Source of the DNA: Cryomorphaceae bacterium
Lineage (GTDB): Bacteria > Bacteroidota > Bacteroidia > Flavobacteriales > Schleiferiaceae
Reading direction: 5' to 3'
Assembly (NCBI GenBank): GCA_022565745.1
Contig: JAIUMB010000020.1
Coordinates: 1-20,505, forward strand
DNA: 20,505 nucleotides
The translations under genes were made by a program, and so were the position numbers. This document shows, piece by piece, positions 1 through 6,892 of the stretch. The notes beneath the pieces were generated by a model that did no database searches, was not told the origin of the DNA, and worked only from the letters and a program-made list of their open reading frames with translations. How positions within the stretch are numbered: the stretch's first letter is position 1; every line of letters starts with the position of its first letter.

Positions 1-1086
1 ATGAACATGAATGAGGTGGTGGCCAATCGTGCCCACGTGCTTGACGGCAACAAACTGGGCGAAGGCGAGCGCTTTATCCACCCCAACGACGACGTAAACA
101 AATCGCAATCGAGCAACGATACTTACCCTACGGCTATGCATATTGCCGTTTATAAAAAGGTTGTGGAAACGACCATTCCCGGGGTGAAAAAACTCCGCGA
201 TACTTTGGCTGCCAAGTCGGAGGCCTTTAAAGACGTGGTAAAAATTGGCCGCACCCACTTGATGGACGCCACACCATTGACCCTCGGACAAGAGTTTTCC
301 GGTTATGTTTCTCAACTCAACCACGGCATCAAAGCCTTGGAAAACACCCTCGATCACTTATCGGAATTGGCACTTGGTGGAACCGCCGTTGGAACGGGCA
401 TCAATACACCCAAGGGTTACGCCGAAAAAGTGGCCACTTTTATTGCCGATTTCACGGGACTGCCTTTCCGTACGGCTGAAAACAAATTTGAGGCCTTAGC
501 CGCGCACGACGCTTTGGTGGAAACACACGGCGCGCTCAAGCAGTTGGCCGTTTCCCTCAACAAAATTGGCAACGACATTCGCTTACTGGCTTCCGGTCCA
601 CGCTCTGGCATCGGCGAAATCATCATTCCGGCCAATGAGCCCGGCTCATCCATCATGCCAGGCAAAGTCAACCCCACCCAAGCCGAGGCGCTTACCATGG
701 TTTGTGCACAGGTCATGGGCAACGATGTAACCGTCACCACCGGTGGCATGCAAGGCCACTACGAACTCAACGTATTCAAACCGGTAATGGCCGCGGCCGT
801 TTTACAAAGTGCACGCCTTATTGGCGACGCCTGTGTGTCGTTCAACGACAACTGTGCCGTAGGTATTGAGCCGAACCACGAGGTTATCAAGCGTCACCTC
901 GACAATAGCTTGATGCTGGTCACCGCGCTCAACACCAAGATTGGCTACGAAAACGCGGCATTAATTGCCAAAACGGCACATAAAAACGGAACAACATTGC
1001 GCGAAGAAGCCATCAATCTCAACCTACTCACCGGCGAAGAATTTGACCAGTGGGTACGTCCGGAGGATATGGTTGGACGCAACTAA
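1..1086 (+). CDS. fumC: Class II fumarate hydratase (fumarase C), 5' end missing
   Basis: This enzyme interconverts fumarate and (S)-malate in the TCA cycle as a cytosolic homotetramer. The 361 residues seen are the C-terminal three quarters. Full-length FumC is about 465 residues, so roughly 100 N-terminal residues lie before the window, and the ATG at base 1 is an internal methionine in the conserved NMN-NEV-ANRA stretch. The HPND-VNKSQSSND block is at about residues 27-40 of the fragment. The family signature GSSIMPGKVNP starts at residue 215; it carries the flexible loop with the catalytic serine. The SSND and signature blocks together fit class II fumarase better than aspartase or argininosuccinate lyase, although aspartase is the nearest alternative. 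The lpxH-like gene follows about 13 bases after the stop and may be co-transcribed. Confidence 0.95.
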   Translation: MNMNEVVANRAHVLDGNKLGEGERFIHPNDDVNKSQSSNDTYPTAMHIAVYKKVVETTIPGVKKLRDTLAAKSEAFKDVVKIGRTHLMDATPLTLGQEFSGYVSQLNHGIKALENTLDHLSELALGGTAVGTGINTPKGYAEKVATFIADFTGLPFRTAENKFEALAAHDALVETHGALKQLAVSLNKIGNDIRLLASGPRSGIGEIIIPANEPGSSIMPGKVNPTQAEALTMVCAQVMGNDVTVTTGGMQGHYELNVFKPVMAAAVLQSARLIGDACVSFNDNCAVGIEPNHEVIKRHLDNSLMLVTALNTKIGYENAALIAKTAHKNGTTLREEAINLNLLTGEEFDQWVRPEDMVGRN

Positions 1087-1099
1087 CACCAACAATACC

Positions 1100-1885
1100 T
1101 TGTCCATTTACTTCATCTCCGACCTGCATTTGGGCGCCCCAGATTTGGACGCTTCACACGAACGCGAGCGCCGATTTTTGCGCTGGCTGGATGCATGTGT
1201 TGACGATATGGAGGCGCTGTATGTGGTAGGTGACTTATTTGATTTTTGGTTTGAATACAAACATGCTGTTCCCCGTGGACACGTAAGAACACTTGGCCGA
1301 TTGGCTGAACTGCACGATCGCGGTATTCCCGTGTATTTCTTTACCGGCAACCACGATTTGTGGGTGTTTGATTATCTCAAAAAAGAAATTGGGGCGAAGG
1401 TGTTTTATGAGCCACAGCGGATTAGCATTCAAGGAAAATCCCTTTTGGTCGGTCACGGCGATGGTTTAGGGCCAGGCGATCACGGGTACAAGTTCATCAA
1501 ACGGATATTTACCAACCGTTTTTTGCAGTGGTGCTTCGCCCGTATTCACCCCAATACAGGCATTGGTATGGCCAATTACTTTTCCCGCAGCAGTCGGGCC
1601 AAGACGGGCGCTTCCGACAGCGACTTTAACGGTCTGGAGAACGAATGGCTCTACCAGTACGCAAGCGATTATCAGAAGGAAAGCAAACCGGTTGATTACT
1701 TCGTATTTGGTCACCGCCACTTGCCCATCATCGCCGACATTCCCGAAGGAGGGAGATACTACAACCTTGGCGATTGGCTGAAATACTTTACCTACGGCGT
1801 GATGCGCGACGGAGAATTTAAATTAAAGGCCTTTGAAAAACCTTTGTTTTTCGTTGGATCCGGTGCATCACAAAAAAAACAGTAA
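1100..1885 (+). CDS. lpxH: UDP-2,3-diacylglucosamine diphosphatase (LpxH-like metallophosphoesterase), TTG start
   Basis: This enzyme probably hydrolyses UDP-2,3-diacylglucosamine to lipid X plus UMP, a step of lipid A synthesis at the inner membrane. The calcineurin-like metal-binding motifs are complete. With a start at 1100 they are D8-x-H10 in SDLHLG, D45 in GDLFDFW, N84-H85-D86 in GNHD, H119 in GHGDG, and H205/H207 in GHRH. The length of 261 residues fits the family. No ATG in this frame lies between the fumC stop and the first motif. The first in-frame ATG upstream (965) would overlap fumC by about 120 bases. A TTG at 1100 places SIYFISDLHLG at the N-terminus as in homologues. A second TTG at 1073 has GGAGGA five bases upstream and would overlap the fumC end. 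The start is uncertain; the family is not. pgk follows 20 bases later. Confidence 0.85.
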   Translation: MSIYFISDLHLGAPDLDASHERERRFLRWLDACVDDMEALYVVGDLFDFWFEYKHAVPRGHVRTLGRLAELHDRGIPVYFFTGNHDLWVFDYLKKEIGAKVFYEPQRISIQGKSLLVGHGDGLGPGDHGYKFIKRIFTNRFLQWCFARIHPNTGIGMANYFSRSSRAKTGASDSDFNGLENEWLYQYASDYQKESKPVDYFVFGHRHLPIIADIPEGGRYYNLGDWLKYFTYGVMRDGEFKLKAFEKPLFFVGSGASQKKQ

Positions 1886-1905
1886 ACACATTAAAGAACA
1901 TCATT

Positions 1906-3087
1906 ATGAAAAATCTAGAAGTCAACAACAAGCGTGTTTTGGTACGTGTAGACGTTAACGTCCCCTTTAACGACAAGGGTGAAATCAGCGATCATTCGCG
2001 CATAGATGCGGCCTTGCCCACCATTCGTGATTTGCAGTCACGCGGGGCAAAGGTAATTTTGATGTCGCACCGAGGCAGACCCAAAGGCAAGCCCAATGCC
2101 GACATGAGTTTGGCGCCAGTAGCCAAAGCCATTGGTGAACGCTTAGGTTCTGACGTAGCTTTTGCCAGCGATTGTGTGGGTGAAAAAGCCCATGACGCCA
2201 TTGAAGGTTTACAGCCCGGTGGGGTTTTGTTGCTGGAAAACCTGCGCTTTCACGCGGGCGAAGAAGCCGGTGACGAAGCCTTTGCAACGGCATTGGCGGA
2301 ACTGGGCGATGTATACATCAACGATGCTTTTGGCACGGCACACCGCGCACATGCTTCTACGGCGGTTATTGCCAAACACTTTCCCAACGCTAAGGCCTTT
2401 GGCTTTTGCATGCAGTCGGAAATCGACAGCGTCAATCAAGTGCTTAACAGCAACAAAACCCCAACCGTAGCTATTGTTGGTGGCGCCAAAGTGAGCTCCA
2501 AAATCACCATTTTGAAGAGCCTAATGCCGAATGTTGACCACATCATCATTGGTGGTGGTATGGCGTACACCTTTGTCAAAGCGCAGGGCGGAAAAGTGGG
2601 TAATTCGCTGGTAGAAGAAGACTACCTCGACCTCGCCAATGATATTTTAAAAACCGCCGAGGAACAAAACGTAAAGATTCATTTGCCCATAGACTCGGTC
2701 AATGCCGATTCCTTTAGTGAAACCGCCAATACCAACATCACAGCCATCGACGAGATACCCGATGGATTCATGGGCTTGGACATCGGGCCAAAGTCCATCA
2801 GTCACTTCGACAATGTACTGAACTTTGCCAAAACCATTTTGTGGAACGGTCCATTGGGCGTATTTGAAATGAAGCCATTTGCAGCCGGTACGCAAAGCGT
2901 AGGTGAGTCGGTTGCGCAAGCCACAGACAACGGTGCCTTTAGTTTGGTCGGCGGCGGCGATTCAGTTGCGGCAGTCAAGCAATTTGGACTAGCCGACCGC
3001 GTGAGCTACGTCTCTACCGGAGGCGGCGCCATGCTGGAATACCTCGAAGGCAAGGAATTACCGGGCATAGCAGCAATAAAGAATTAA
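1906..3087 (+). CDS. pgk: Phosphoglycerate kinase
   Basis: This glycolytic and gluconeogenic enzyme transfers phosphate between 1,3-bisphosphoglycerate and ADP. The 393 residues match the usual bacterial length. The N-terminal signature RVLVRVDVNVPF is near residues 9-20. The substrate-side segment SHRGRPKG follows, then GGAKVSSKI in the middle, WNGPLGVFE in the C-terminal domain, and the nucleotide-binding GGGDSVAAV near residues 347-355. The ATG start gives the expected short N-terminus. The gene lies 20 bases after the lpxH-like gene on the same strand, so the two may share a transcript. Two palindromic elements follow the stop. Nothing in the sequence is odd for the family. Confidence 0.97.
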   Translation: MKNLEVNNKRVLVRVDVNVPFNDKGEISDHSRIDAALPTIRDLQSRGAKVILMSHRGRPKGKPNADMSLAPVAKAIGERLGSDVAFASDCVGEKAHDAIEGLQPGGVLLLENLRFHAGEEAGDEAFATALAELGDVYINDAFGTAHRAHASTAVIAKHFPNAKAFGFCMQSEIDSVNQVLNSNKTPTVAIVGGAKVSSKITILKSLMPNVDHIIIGGGMAYTFVKAQGGKVGNSLVEEDYLDLANDILKTAEEQNVKIHLPIDSVNADSFSETANTNITAIDEIPDGFMGLDIGPKSISHFDNVLNFAKTILWNGPLGVFEMKPFAAGTQSVGESVAQATDNGAFSLVGGGDSVAAVKQFGLADRVSYVSTGGGAMLEYLEGKELPGIAAIKN

Positions 3088-3088
3088 T

Positions 3089-3157
3089 AGATGGTAGGTA
3101 GAGGGGTAACCTATGTGTTGCCCCCACGCAGCTATCTAACTTTATAGACAGCCATCT
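3089..3157. repeat. Short imperfect palindrome, REP/MITE-like (copy A)
   Basis: The ends agatgg (3089) and ccatct (ending 3157) are complementary. Near the centre, ggggtaac can pair with gttgcccc across a six-base loop with one G-T wobble. The right arm is longer than the left, as if the left arm had lost bases. Its right end (3126-3154) is the same sequence as the right end of the next element, with one mismatch in 29. It starts immediately after the pgk stop codon, so in RNA it would fold in the 3' untranslated region of pgk. Family membership is inferred. Confidence 0.6.
3126..3154 (+). repeat. 29-base direct repeat, first copy
   Basis: This stretch reads acgcagctat, one variable base (t), then aactttatag acagcca. 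It recurs at 3274-3302 with g instead of t at the variable base, giving 28 of 29 identical bases. Both copies form the right-hand end of a palindromic element, in the same orientation. Confidence 0.85.
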
Positions 3158-3179
3158 TTTACTTTAACAAATTGAGTTT

Positions 3180-3304
3180 AGTGGCTAGGCTAGAAAGTTC
3201 GAGAGCAAGGCTTGCGAAGGTCACAAAGAAAGGAGTTTACATTAGTAAATGACTTTTTTTGTGACTGAGCGTAACGCAGCTATCGAACTTTATAGACAGC
3301 CACT
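3180..3304. repeat. 125-base imperfect palindrome, REP/MITE-like (copy B)
   Basis: The arms pair in several blocks: agtggct (3180-3186) with agccact (3298-3304), aaagttcga (3194-3202) with tcgaacttt (3283-3291), gtcacaaa (3220-3227) with tttgtgac (3258-3265), and gtttac (3235-3240) with gtaaat (3245-3250, one wobble) around a four-base loop. Blocks between them are mismatched or bulged. It contains no open reading frame. The shape resembles the mobile intergenic palindromes (REP or MITE type) that occur in many copies in bacterial genomes. It might also slow or end transcription from pgk, but the run of seven T is inside the stem rather than after it. Confidence 0.7.
3274..3302 (+). repeat. 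29-base direct repeat, second copy
   Basis: This is the second copy of the sequence at 3126-3154, with one substitution. It forms the right arm end of the 125-base palindrome. Its central tcgaacttt pairs with aaagttcga at 3194-3202. Confidence 0.85.
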
Positions 3305-3336
3305 ACAATATGAACATTTAGTTGTCTAATGTGTCA

Positions 3337-3344
3337 TATATTTG
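3337..3344 (+). promoter_or_regulatory. Candidate -7 promoter element for the superoxide dismutase gene
   Basis: The sequence tatatttg matches the Bacteroidota -7 consensus TAnnTTTG exactly. It lies 33 bases before the ATG at 3378, which predicts a leader of about 27 bases. No convincing -33 TTTG/TTG sits at the usual spacing; the nearest TTG (3322-3324) is only 12 bases upstream. Confidence 0.5.
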
Positions 3345-3377
3345 AACTTCATTTTTTAACACTTAAATCGAAAAATT

Positions 3378-3983
3378 ATGTCATTTGAACTTCCTAAGTT
3401 ACCCTACGCACACGATGCGCTTGAACCTCATATCGACGCCAAAACGATGGAAATCCATCACGGCAAACACCACAATGGTTACGTGAGCAAACTCAATGCG
3501 GCCATTGAAGGAACTGATTTAGCCGGCAAGTCTATTGAAGACATCCTCAAAAACGCCGGTAAGCACGGTGCTGCTGTGCGCAACAATGGAGGTGGTCACT
3601 ACAACCACACCTTGTTTTGGTCGGTGATGTCGCCCAACGGCGGTGGCAATCCCTCCGGAAAATTGGCCGAGGCCATCAATCGCGACTTCGGTTCTTTCGA
3701 CAAGTTTAAGGATGCTTTCTCCAATGCAGCAGCCACGCAGTTCGGTTCTGGCTGGGCTTGGTTGTGCAGCGATGGCGGTAAACTTTCTGTATGTGGCACC
3801 CCCAATCAAGACAACCCGTTGATGGATGTGACCGACAACTGCGGTACGCCCGTTCTCGGTATCGACGTATGGGAGCACGCTTATTACTTGAACTACCAAA
3901 ACCGACGTCCGGATTACATCGACGCCTTTTTCAATGTTATCAATTGGGAGGAGGTGAGCAAGCGTTACGAGAGTACCTTGTAA
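3378..3983 (+). CDS. Superoxide dismutase, Fe/Mn family, Mn-type signature
   Basis: This enzyme converts superoxide to oxygen and hydrogen peroxide in the cytosol. The 201 residues match the bacterial family. The metal ligands are visible: H27 (in HHGKHH), H77 (in HYNHTLFW), D163 and H167 (in DVWEHAYY). Two positions that separate the Mn from the Fe type both point to Mn: glycines at 71-73 (GGGHYNH) where Fe enzymes carry the AAQ motif, and Q144 in NQDNPLM. Metal use can still be cambialistic, so the sequence only suggests Mn. No signal peptide is present. The gene has its own candidate promoter at 3337 and a clear terminator at 4007, so it is probably a single-gene unit. Because Fe and Mn forms are named differently, no symbol is assigned. 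Confidence 0.95.
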   Translation: MSFELPKLPYAHDALEPHIDAKTMEIHHGKHHNGYVSKLNAAIEGTDLAGKSIEDILKNAGKHGAAVRNNGGGHYNHTLFWSVMSPNGGGNPSGKLAEAINRDFGSFDKFKDAFSNAAATQFGSGWAWLCSDGGKLSVCGTPNQDNPLMDVTDNCGTPVLGIDVWEHAYYLNYQNRRPDYIDAFFNVINWEEVSKRYESTL

Positions 3984-4006
3984 TTACCATAATTTTATAG
4001 ATAGAG

Positions 4007-4035
4007 AACCCGGGCCATTTGTGTCCGGGTTTTTT
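4007..4035 (+). terminator. Rho-independent terminator of the superoxide dismutase gene
   Basis: The stem aacccgg (4007-4013) pairs with ccgggtt (4025-4031) over an 11-base loop and runs into six T (4030-4035). It lies 24 bases after the dismutase stop. Its T-run overlaps the stop codon (4034-4036) of the convergent membrane-protein gene. Confidence 0.9.
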
Positions 4036-5014
4036 AATATACGATGGTACTGCTTGAGGCAATAAAAAAGTATACCGCTACCGGATATATAAGCACCAGC
4101 ATGAGAAACAAGTAGAATACAAGTTCACGGCGCTTGCTTTTGTTGAAGGCAAAGCGATTGGCTAAAAACAGCGAAGAAAACAAAATAAGTGGCGCAGTGA
4201 ATTCAGGTCTTAGTCCCAAAAAACCCAAAGTAGGCACCAGCAGCAATAAGCAGATGATTCCCCAGCCGGAGAGCTGTCGCTTTAAAACCGATGAGCGGGT
4301 TACTGAGCGGTAAATTTCCGGAGCGATATACAGCAGCAATAAGGCAAGAGCAATGCCTATGTACGCCGGTGTATCGAAAGCCTCTAAGCGTAACTGACCA
4401 TATAACGCTTGCATAGAATTAGCCTCTCCACCAACAAAAATGATGGTTTGAATGATGGTTGCGGCAAGGAACAAAGTGATGAATGCCCCTGACAACAGCA
4501 AGATAAAGCTTCTCAAAGGAGGAAAGCCAAATACCAGCAAACCAATCCACATCAGCACAATCCAGAGGATTGACAACGGAGCAAACAAGGCCCATAAGCC
4601 AATAAACAACCCCAAATCAAACATGGAAAAATATGTTTGCTGTCCATCTCGACGATGAATAAACATGCCTGCCAGAAGAGCAAAACCACTAAAGTGTTGG
4701 GTAAAGGTTAAATAATTGGGTGATGGAAGAAAAACCAATCCCAAAATAACAATCATTACCGGCCAGAAATAATGGTCCTGAACCAATTGATGTTGCTTTC
4801 CTAAAAATTGCCAAAAAAGTGCAATCAGGATCCATATAACACCCCCAATAATGTATCCGCCAATTCCGCTTACGGTATGTGTGCTGCCCCATAAATCAAA
4901 GGTTTGCACGTGAAAAGGCACCCATATTAGCGTCCATGACATCAATACAATGGCCATGACAACCAGAACAATGGGGTGGTTAATTTGCGGACGAGAAAAG
5001 AAACGTGCCAACAT
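4034..5014 (-). CDS. Polytopic membrane protein, DUF6427-like
   Basis: The function is unknown. The 326-residue protein is hydrophobic almost throughout, with about nine or ten likely membrane spans separated by short loops, and has no recognisable catalytic motif. It begins with MLARFFSRP followed directly by a span, a start pattern I associate with the flavobacterial DUF6427 family. The family call is from memory of that pattern and from the neighbouring DUF6341-like gene, and was not searched. The ATG is 54 bases from the divergent ATG at 5069, so the two genes share a short regulatory region. The stop codon lies inside the T-run of the convergent dismutase terminator. Alternatives such as a polysaccharide polymerase-like membrane protein cannot be excluded. 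Confidence 0.75.
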   Translation of the reverse strand: MLARFFSRPQINHPIVLVVMAIVLMSWTLIWVPFHVQTFDLWGSTHTVSGIGGYIIGGVIWILIALFWQFLGKQHQLVQDHYFWPVMIVILGLVFLPSPNYLTFTQHFSGFALLAGMFIHRRDGQQTYFSMFDLGLFIGLWALFAPLSILWIVLMWIGLLVFGFPPLRSFILLLSGAFITLFLAATIIQTIIFVGGEANSMQALYGQLRLEAFDTPAYIGIALALLLLYIAPEIYRSVTRSSVLKRQLSGWGIICLLLLVPTLGFLGLRPEFTAPLILFSSLFLANRFAFNKSKRRELVFYLFLMLVLIYPVAVYFFIASSSTIVY

Positions 5015-5028
5015 TGGGGCGTATGTAT

Positions 5029-5036
5029 TATTTTTG
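5029..5036 (+). promoter_or_regulatory. Candidate -7 promoter element for the DUF6341-like gene
   Basis: The sequence tatttttg matches TAnnTTTG exactly and lies 33 bases before the ATG at 5069, the same distance as at the dismutase gene. A TTG at 5014-5016 is 12 bases upstream, closer than the usual -33 spacing. The element is in the 54-base gap between divergent genes. Confidence 0.45.
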
Positions 5037-5068
5037 CGGCTAAATTACAATAGAAAATACCGCGCATC

Positions 5069-5236
5069 ATGATTAGAGACATCGCTTTCGCCATCGGAGA
5101 TTTCTTTCAGTGGACTTTTAAGGCCATGCCCGTTGTAGCCAACGGTCCTAACATTATTATCTCCCTCATCATTACAGCATATTTCATCTACTGGTTAGGT
5201 CAAATTCGCAAGCACTCTAAAGCAGGGGAAAACTAA
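5069..5236 (+). CDS. Small single-span membrane protein, DUF6341-like
   Basis: This 55-residue reading frame starts MIRDIAFAIGDFF, continues with an amphipathic stretch, has one membrane span at about residues 28-43 (IIISLIITAYFIYWLGQ region), and ends in a short basic and polar tail. Function is unknown. The layout, a short amphipathic N-terminus, one span ending near YWLGQIRK, and a location beside a DUF6427-like gene, resembles the flavobacterial DUF6341 family; this is recognition from memory and was not searched. Support for it being real comes from its candidate promoter at 5029, a protein-like composition, and a possible terminator further down at 5335. It is divergent from the DUF6427-like gene. 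A role as a subunit or regulator of that membrane protein is a guess. Confidence 0.75.
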   Translation: MIRDIAFAIGDFFQWTFKAMPVVANGPNIIISLIITAYFIYWLGQIRKHSKAGEN

Positions 5237-5334
5237 AAAAGAGCTGATTTTATTAAGTTACGGGGCAACCTCTACGCTCTTGAACTGCTCAAAAAATCGT
5301 TTCCTTTTATTATGTGCTTAACATACACAATTTT

Positions 5335-5364
5335 AAAAACCTGCACCTTGTTGCGGGTTTTTTT
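5335..5364 (+). terminator. Rho-independent terminator between the DUF6341-like gene and gatB
   Basis: The stem aacctgca (5338-5345) pairs with tgcgggtt (5352-5359), with one wobble and a six-base loop, followed by seven T (5358-5364). The A-run before the stem can extend the pairing. It lies about 100 bases after the DUF6341-like stop and about 35 bases before gatB. The 5237-5334 stretch before it holds nothing I recognise. Confidence 0.7.
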
Positions 5365-5369
5365 GTTGT

Positions 5370-5376
5370 TACTTTG
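5370..5376 (+). promoter_or_regulatory. Weak candidate -7 element for gatB
   Basis: The sequence tactttg is a TAnnTTTG-like element with one base missing from the spacer. It lies 22 bases before the gatB ATG and just after the terminator T-run, where a new promoter is needed if the terminator works. Confidence 0.3.
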
Positions 5377-5398
5377 TAGCGTTTAAAATTTACCCTTC

Positions 5399-6850
5399 AT
5401 GTCGGCGATAAAAGAAAAATACGAGGCCATTATCGGTCTGGAAATACACGTTCAACTCAAGACCCAGTCCAAAGCCTATTCGTCTGATGGCGTAGCCTTT
5501 GGAGGAAAGCCCAACACACATGTGAGCCCAATTTCACTGGGGCATCCAGGGACCTTGCCCTTTATGAACGTCAAGACAATCGACAGTGCCATCAGATTGG
5601 GGTTGGCGTGTAACAGTGACATTCGCTACGAAAATCAGTTTGCCCGCAAAAACTATTTCTATGCCGACTTACCGAAGGGTTACCAAATTACCCAAGACAA
5701 AACCCCCATTTGCAACGGCGGCGAAGTGTTAATTAAGGATGCCGAAGGCAACGACAAAGTCATTCGTTTGACCCGCATTCACATGGAAGAAGACAGTGGG
5801 AAGAGTATTCACGACCTCGATCCGGATTACAGTTTAATCGACCTCAATCGCGCTGGCACTCCCCTGTTGGAAATTGTATCGGAGGCCGATTTTCGCGACG
5901 GGATAGAGGCCTACAATTACCTCAACGAGATGCGAAAATTGGTGCGCTATCTCGACATTTCCGATGGGAATATGGAAGAAGGTAGTTTGCGCTGCGATGT
6001 GAACGTATCCATTCGTCCGTGGGGTCAAGAAAAATTTGGCACCAAGGTAGAGGTGAAAAACCTCAACTCTTTCCGTCATGTGCAAAAGGCCATCGACTTT
6101 GAAATTGAGCGCCAGTATGAAGCCCTTGAAAGTGGAGAGACCATCACGCAGCAAACCCGCAGTTTTGACCCGGTAAAAGGGGTCACGTTTGTGTTGCGTG
6201 AAAAAGAAGACGCCCAAGAGTATCGCTATTTTCCCGAACCCGACTTGCCTCCCATTTACGTTGAAGAGGAACACATCGACGATGTTCGCAAAACACTTCC
6301 AGAGCTGCCAAAGGCGCGTTTAGAACGCTACATGAATGAACTTCAACTCAGCGAATACGATGCCCGCATTCTCACCGAAAGCAAAGACATTGCCGAGTAC
6401 TACGACGCTTTATGTAGTTACGCCCCCAACGCTAAAAGTGCCGCTAATTTTATTCTGGGATATGTGAAAGCCCACCTCAATGAAACCGCTACCGATATTG
6501 CCGATTTCCCCATTACACCTGAAGCGGCCGGACAAACTTTACATTTGGTGGAAAGCGGGAAAATCACCAATACCATTGCGCAGCAAAAGCTCTATCCGGC
6601 TCTTATCGAAGAACCGGAATCTAACCCAGAAGCCTTGGCAGAAAAAAACAATTGGATTGTTCAAGACGACGAAGATCAACTTCGCCAGTGGGCTCAAGCC
6701 GCCGTCGATGCCTATCCAGACAAGGCAGAAGCCTTTCGCAATGGTAAAAAGGGACTAATGGGACTGTTTATGGGTGAGGTAATGAAAGCTTCAAGAGGTA
6801 AGGCTGACCCCAAAAAAACCACAAAAATCCTAAATGATATCTTGGGTTGA
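5399..6850 (+). CDS. gatB: Aspartyl/glutamyl-tRNA amidotransferase subunit B
   Basis: GatB is the kinase and transamidation subunit of GatCAB, which converts Glu-tRNA(Gln) or Asp-tRNA(Asn) to the amide form in organisms lacking the matching synthetase. The 483 residues match the family. The N-terminal IIGLEIHVQLKT segment is at residues 11-22, the NLNSFRHVQKAIDFEIERQ helix region is in the cradle domain, and the C-terminal YqeY-like tail ends in KILNDILG. The zinc site of other GatB proteins (CxC...CxxC) is absent: those positions are S28, D30, S43 and S46. I recall that loss as common in Bacteroidota. The start matches the expected short N-terminus. gatA and gatC are not in this window. Confidence 0.95.
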   Translation: MSAIKEKYEAIIGLEIHVQLKTQSKAYSSDGVAFGGKPNTHVSPISLGHPGTLPFMNVKTIDSAIRLGLACNSDIRYENQFARKNYFYADLPKGYQITQDKTPICNGGEVLIKDAEGNDKVIRLTRIHMEEDSGKSIHDLDPDYSLIDLNRAGTPLLEIVSEADFRDGIEAYNYLNEMRKLVRYLDISDGNMEEGSLRCDVNVSIRPWGQEKFGTKVEVKNLNSFRHVQKAIDFEIERQYEALESGETITQQTRSFDPVKGVTFVLREKEDAQEYRYFPEPDLPPIYVEEEHIDDVRKTLPELPKARLERYMNELQLSEYDARILTESKDIAEYYDALCSYAPNAKSAANFILGYVKAHLNETATDIADFPITPEAAGQTLHLVESGKITNTIAQQKLYPALIEEPESNPEALAEKNNWIVQDDEDQLRQWAQAAVDAYPDKAEAFRNGKKGLMGLFMGEVMKASRGKADPKKTTKILNDILG

Positions 6851-6892
6851 TTTTTCTCAAACGTTTAATCATTAATACACCGCTTTAGACTT

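Noticed and set aside
417..749. 110-residue reading frame on the - strand inside fumC
   Set aside because: It is fully antisense to a well-conserved fumarase segment and has no domain or start context of its own.
965..1099. Extended start of the LpxH-like gene at the ATG at 965
   Set aside because: It would overlap fumC by about 120 bases, and the extra residues precede the conserved N-terminal strand and look like an out-of-frame reading of fumC.
3088..3377. CRISPR-like array suggested by the repeated 29-base sequence
   Set aside because: There are only two copies, 148 bases apart, each part of a palindrome, and no cas genes are present.
3519..3899. 126-residue reading frame on the - strand inside the superoxide dismutase gene
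   Set aside because: It is antisense to metal-ligand-containing dismutase sequence and has a composition typical of a shadow frame.
5237..5334. Structured RNA or riboswitch between the DUF6341-like gene and the terminator
   Set aside because: Only a six-base inverted repeat (aagagc/gctctt) and no known aptamer pattern were seen.
5312..5386. 24-codon hydrophobic reading frame before gatB
   Set aside because: It runs through the terminator stem and T-run, whose bases explain its Leu/Phe/Val-rich translation.
5834..6274. 146-residue reading frame on the - strand inside gatB
   Set aside because: It lies within a strongly conserved gatB region and shows no recognisable protein features.
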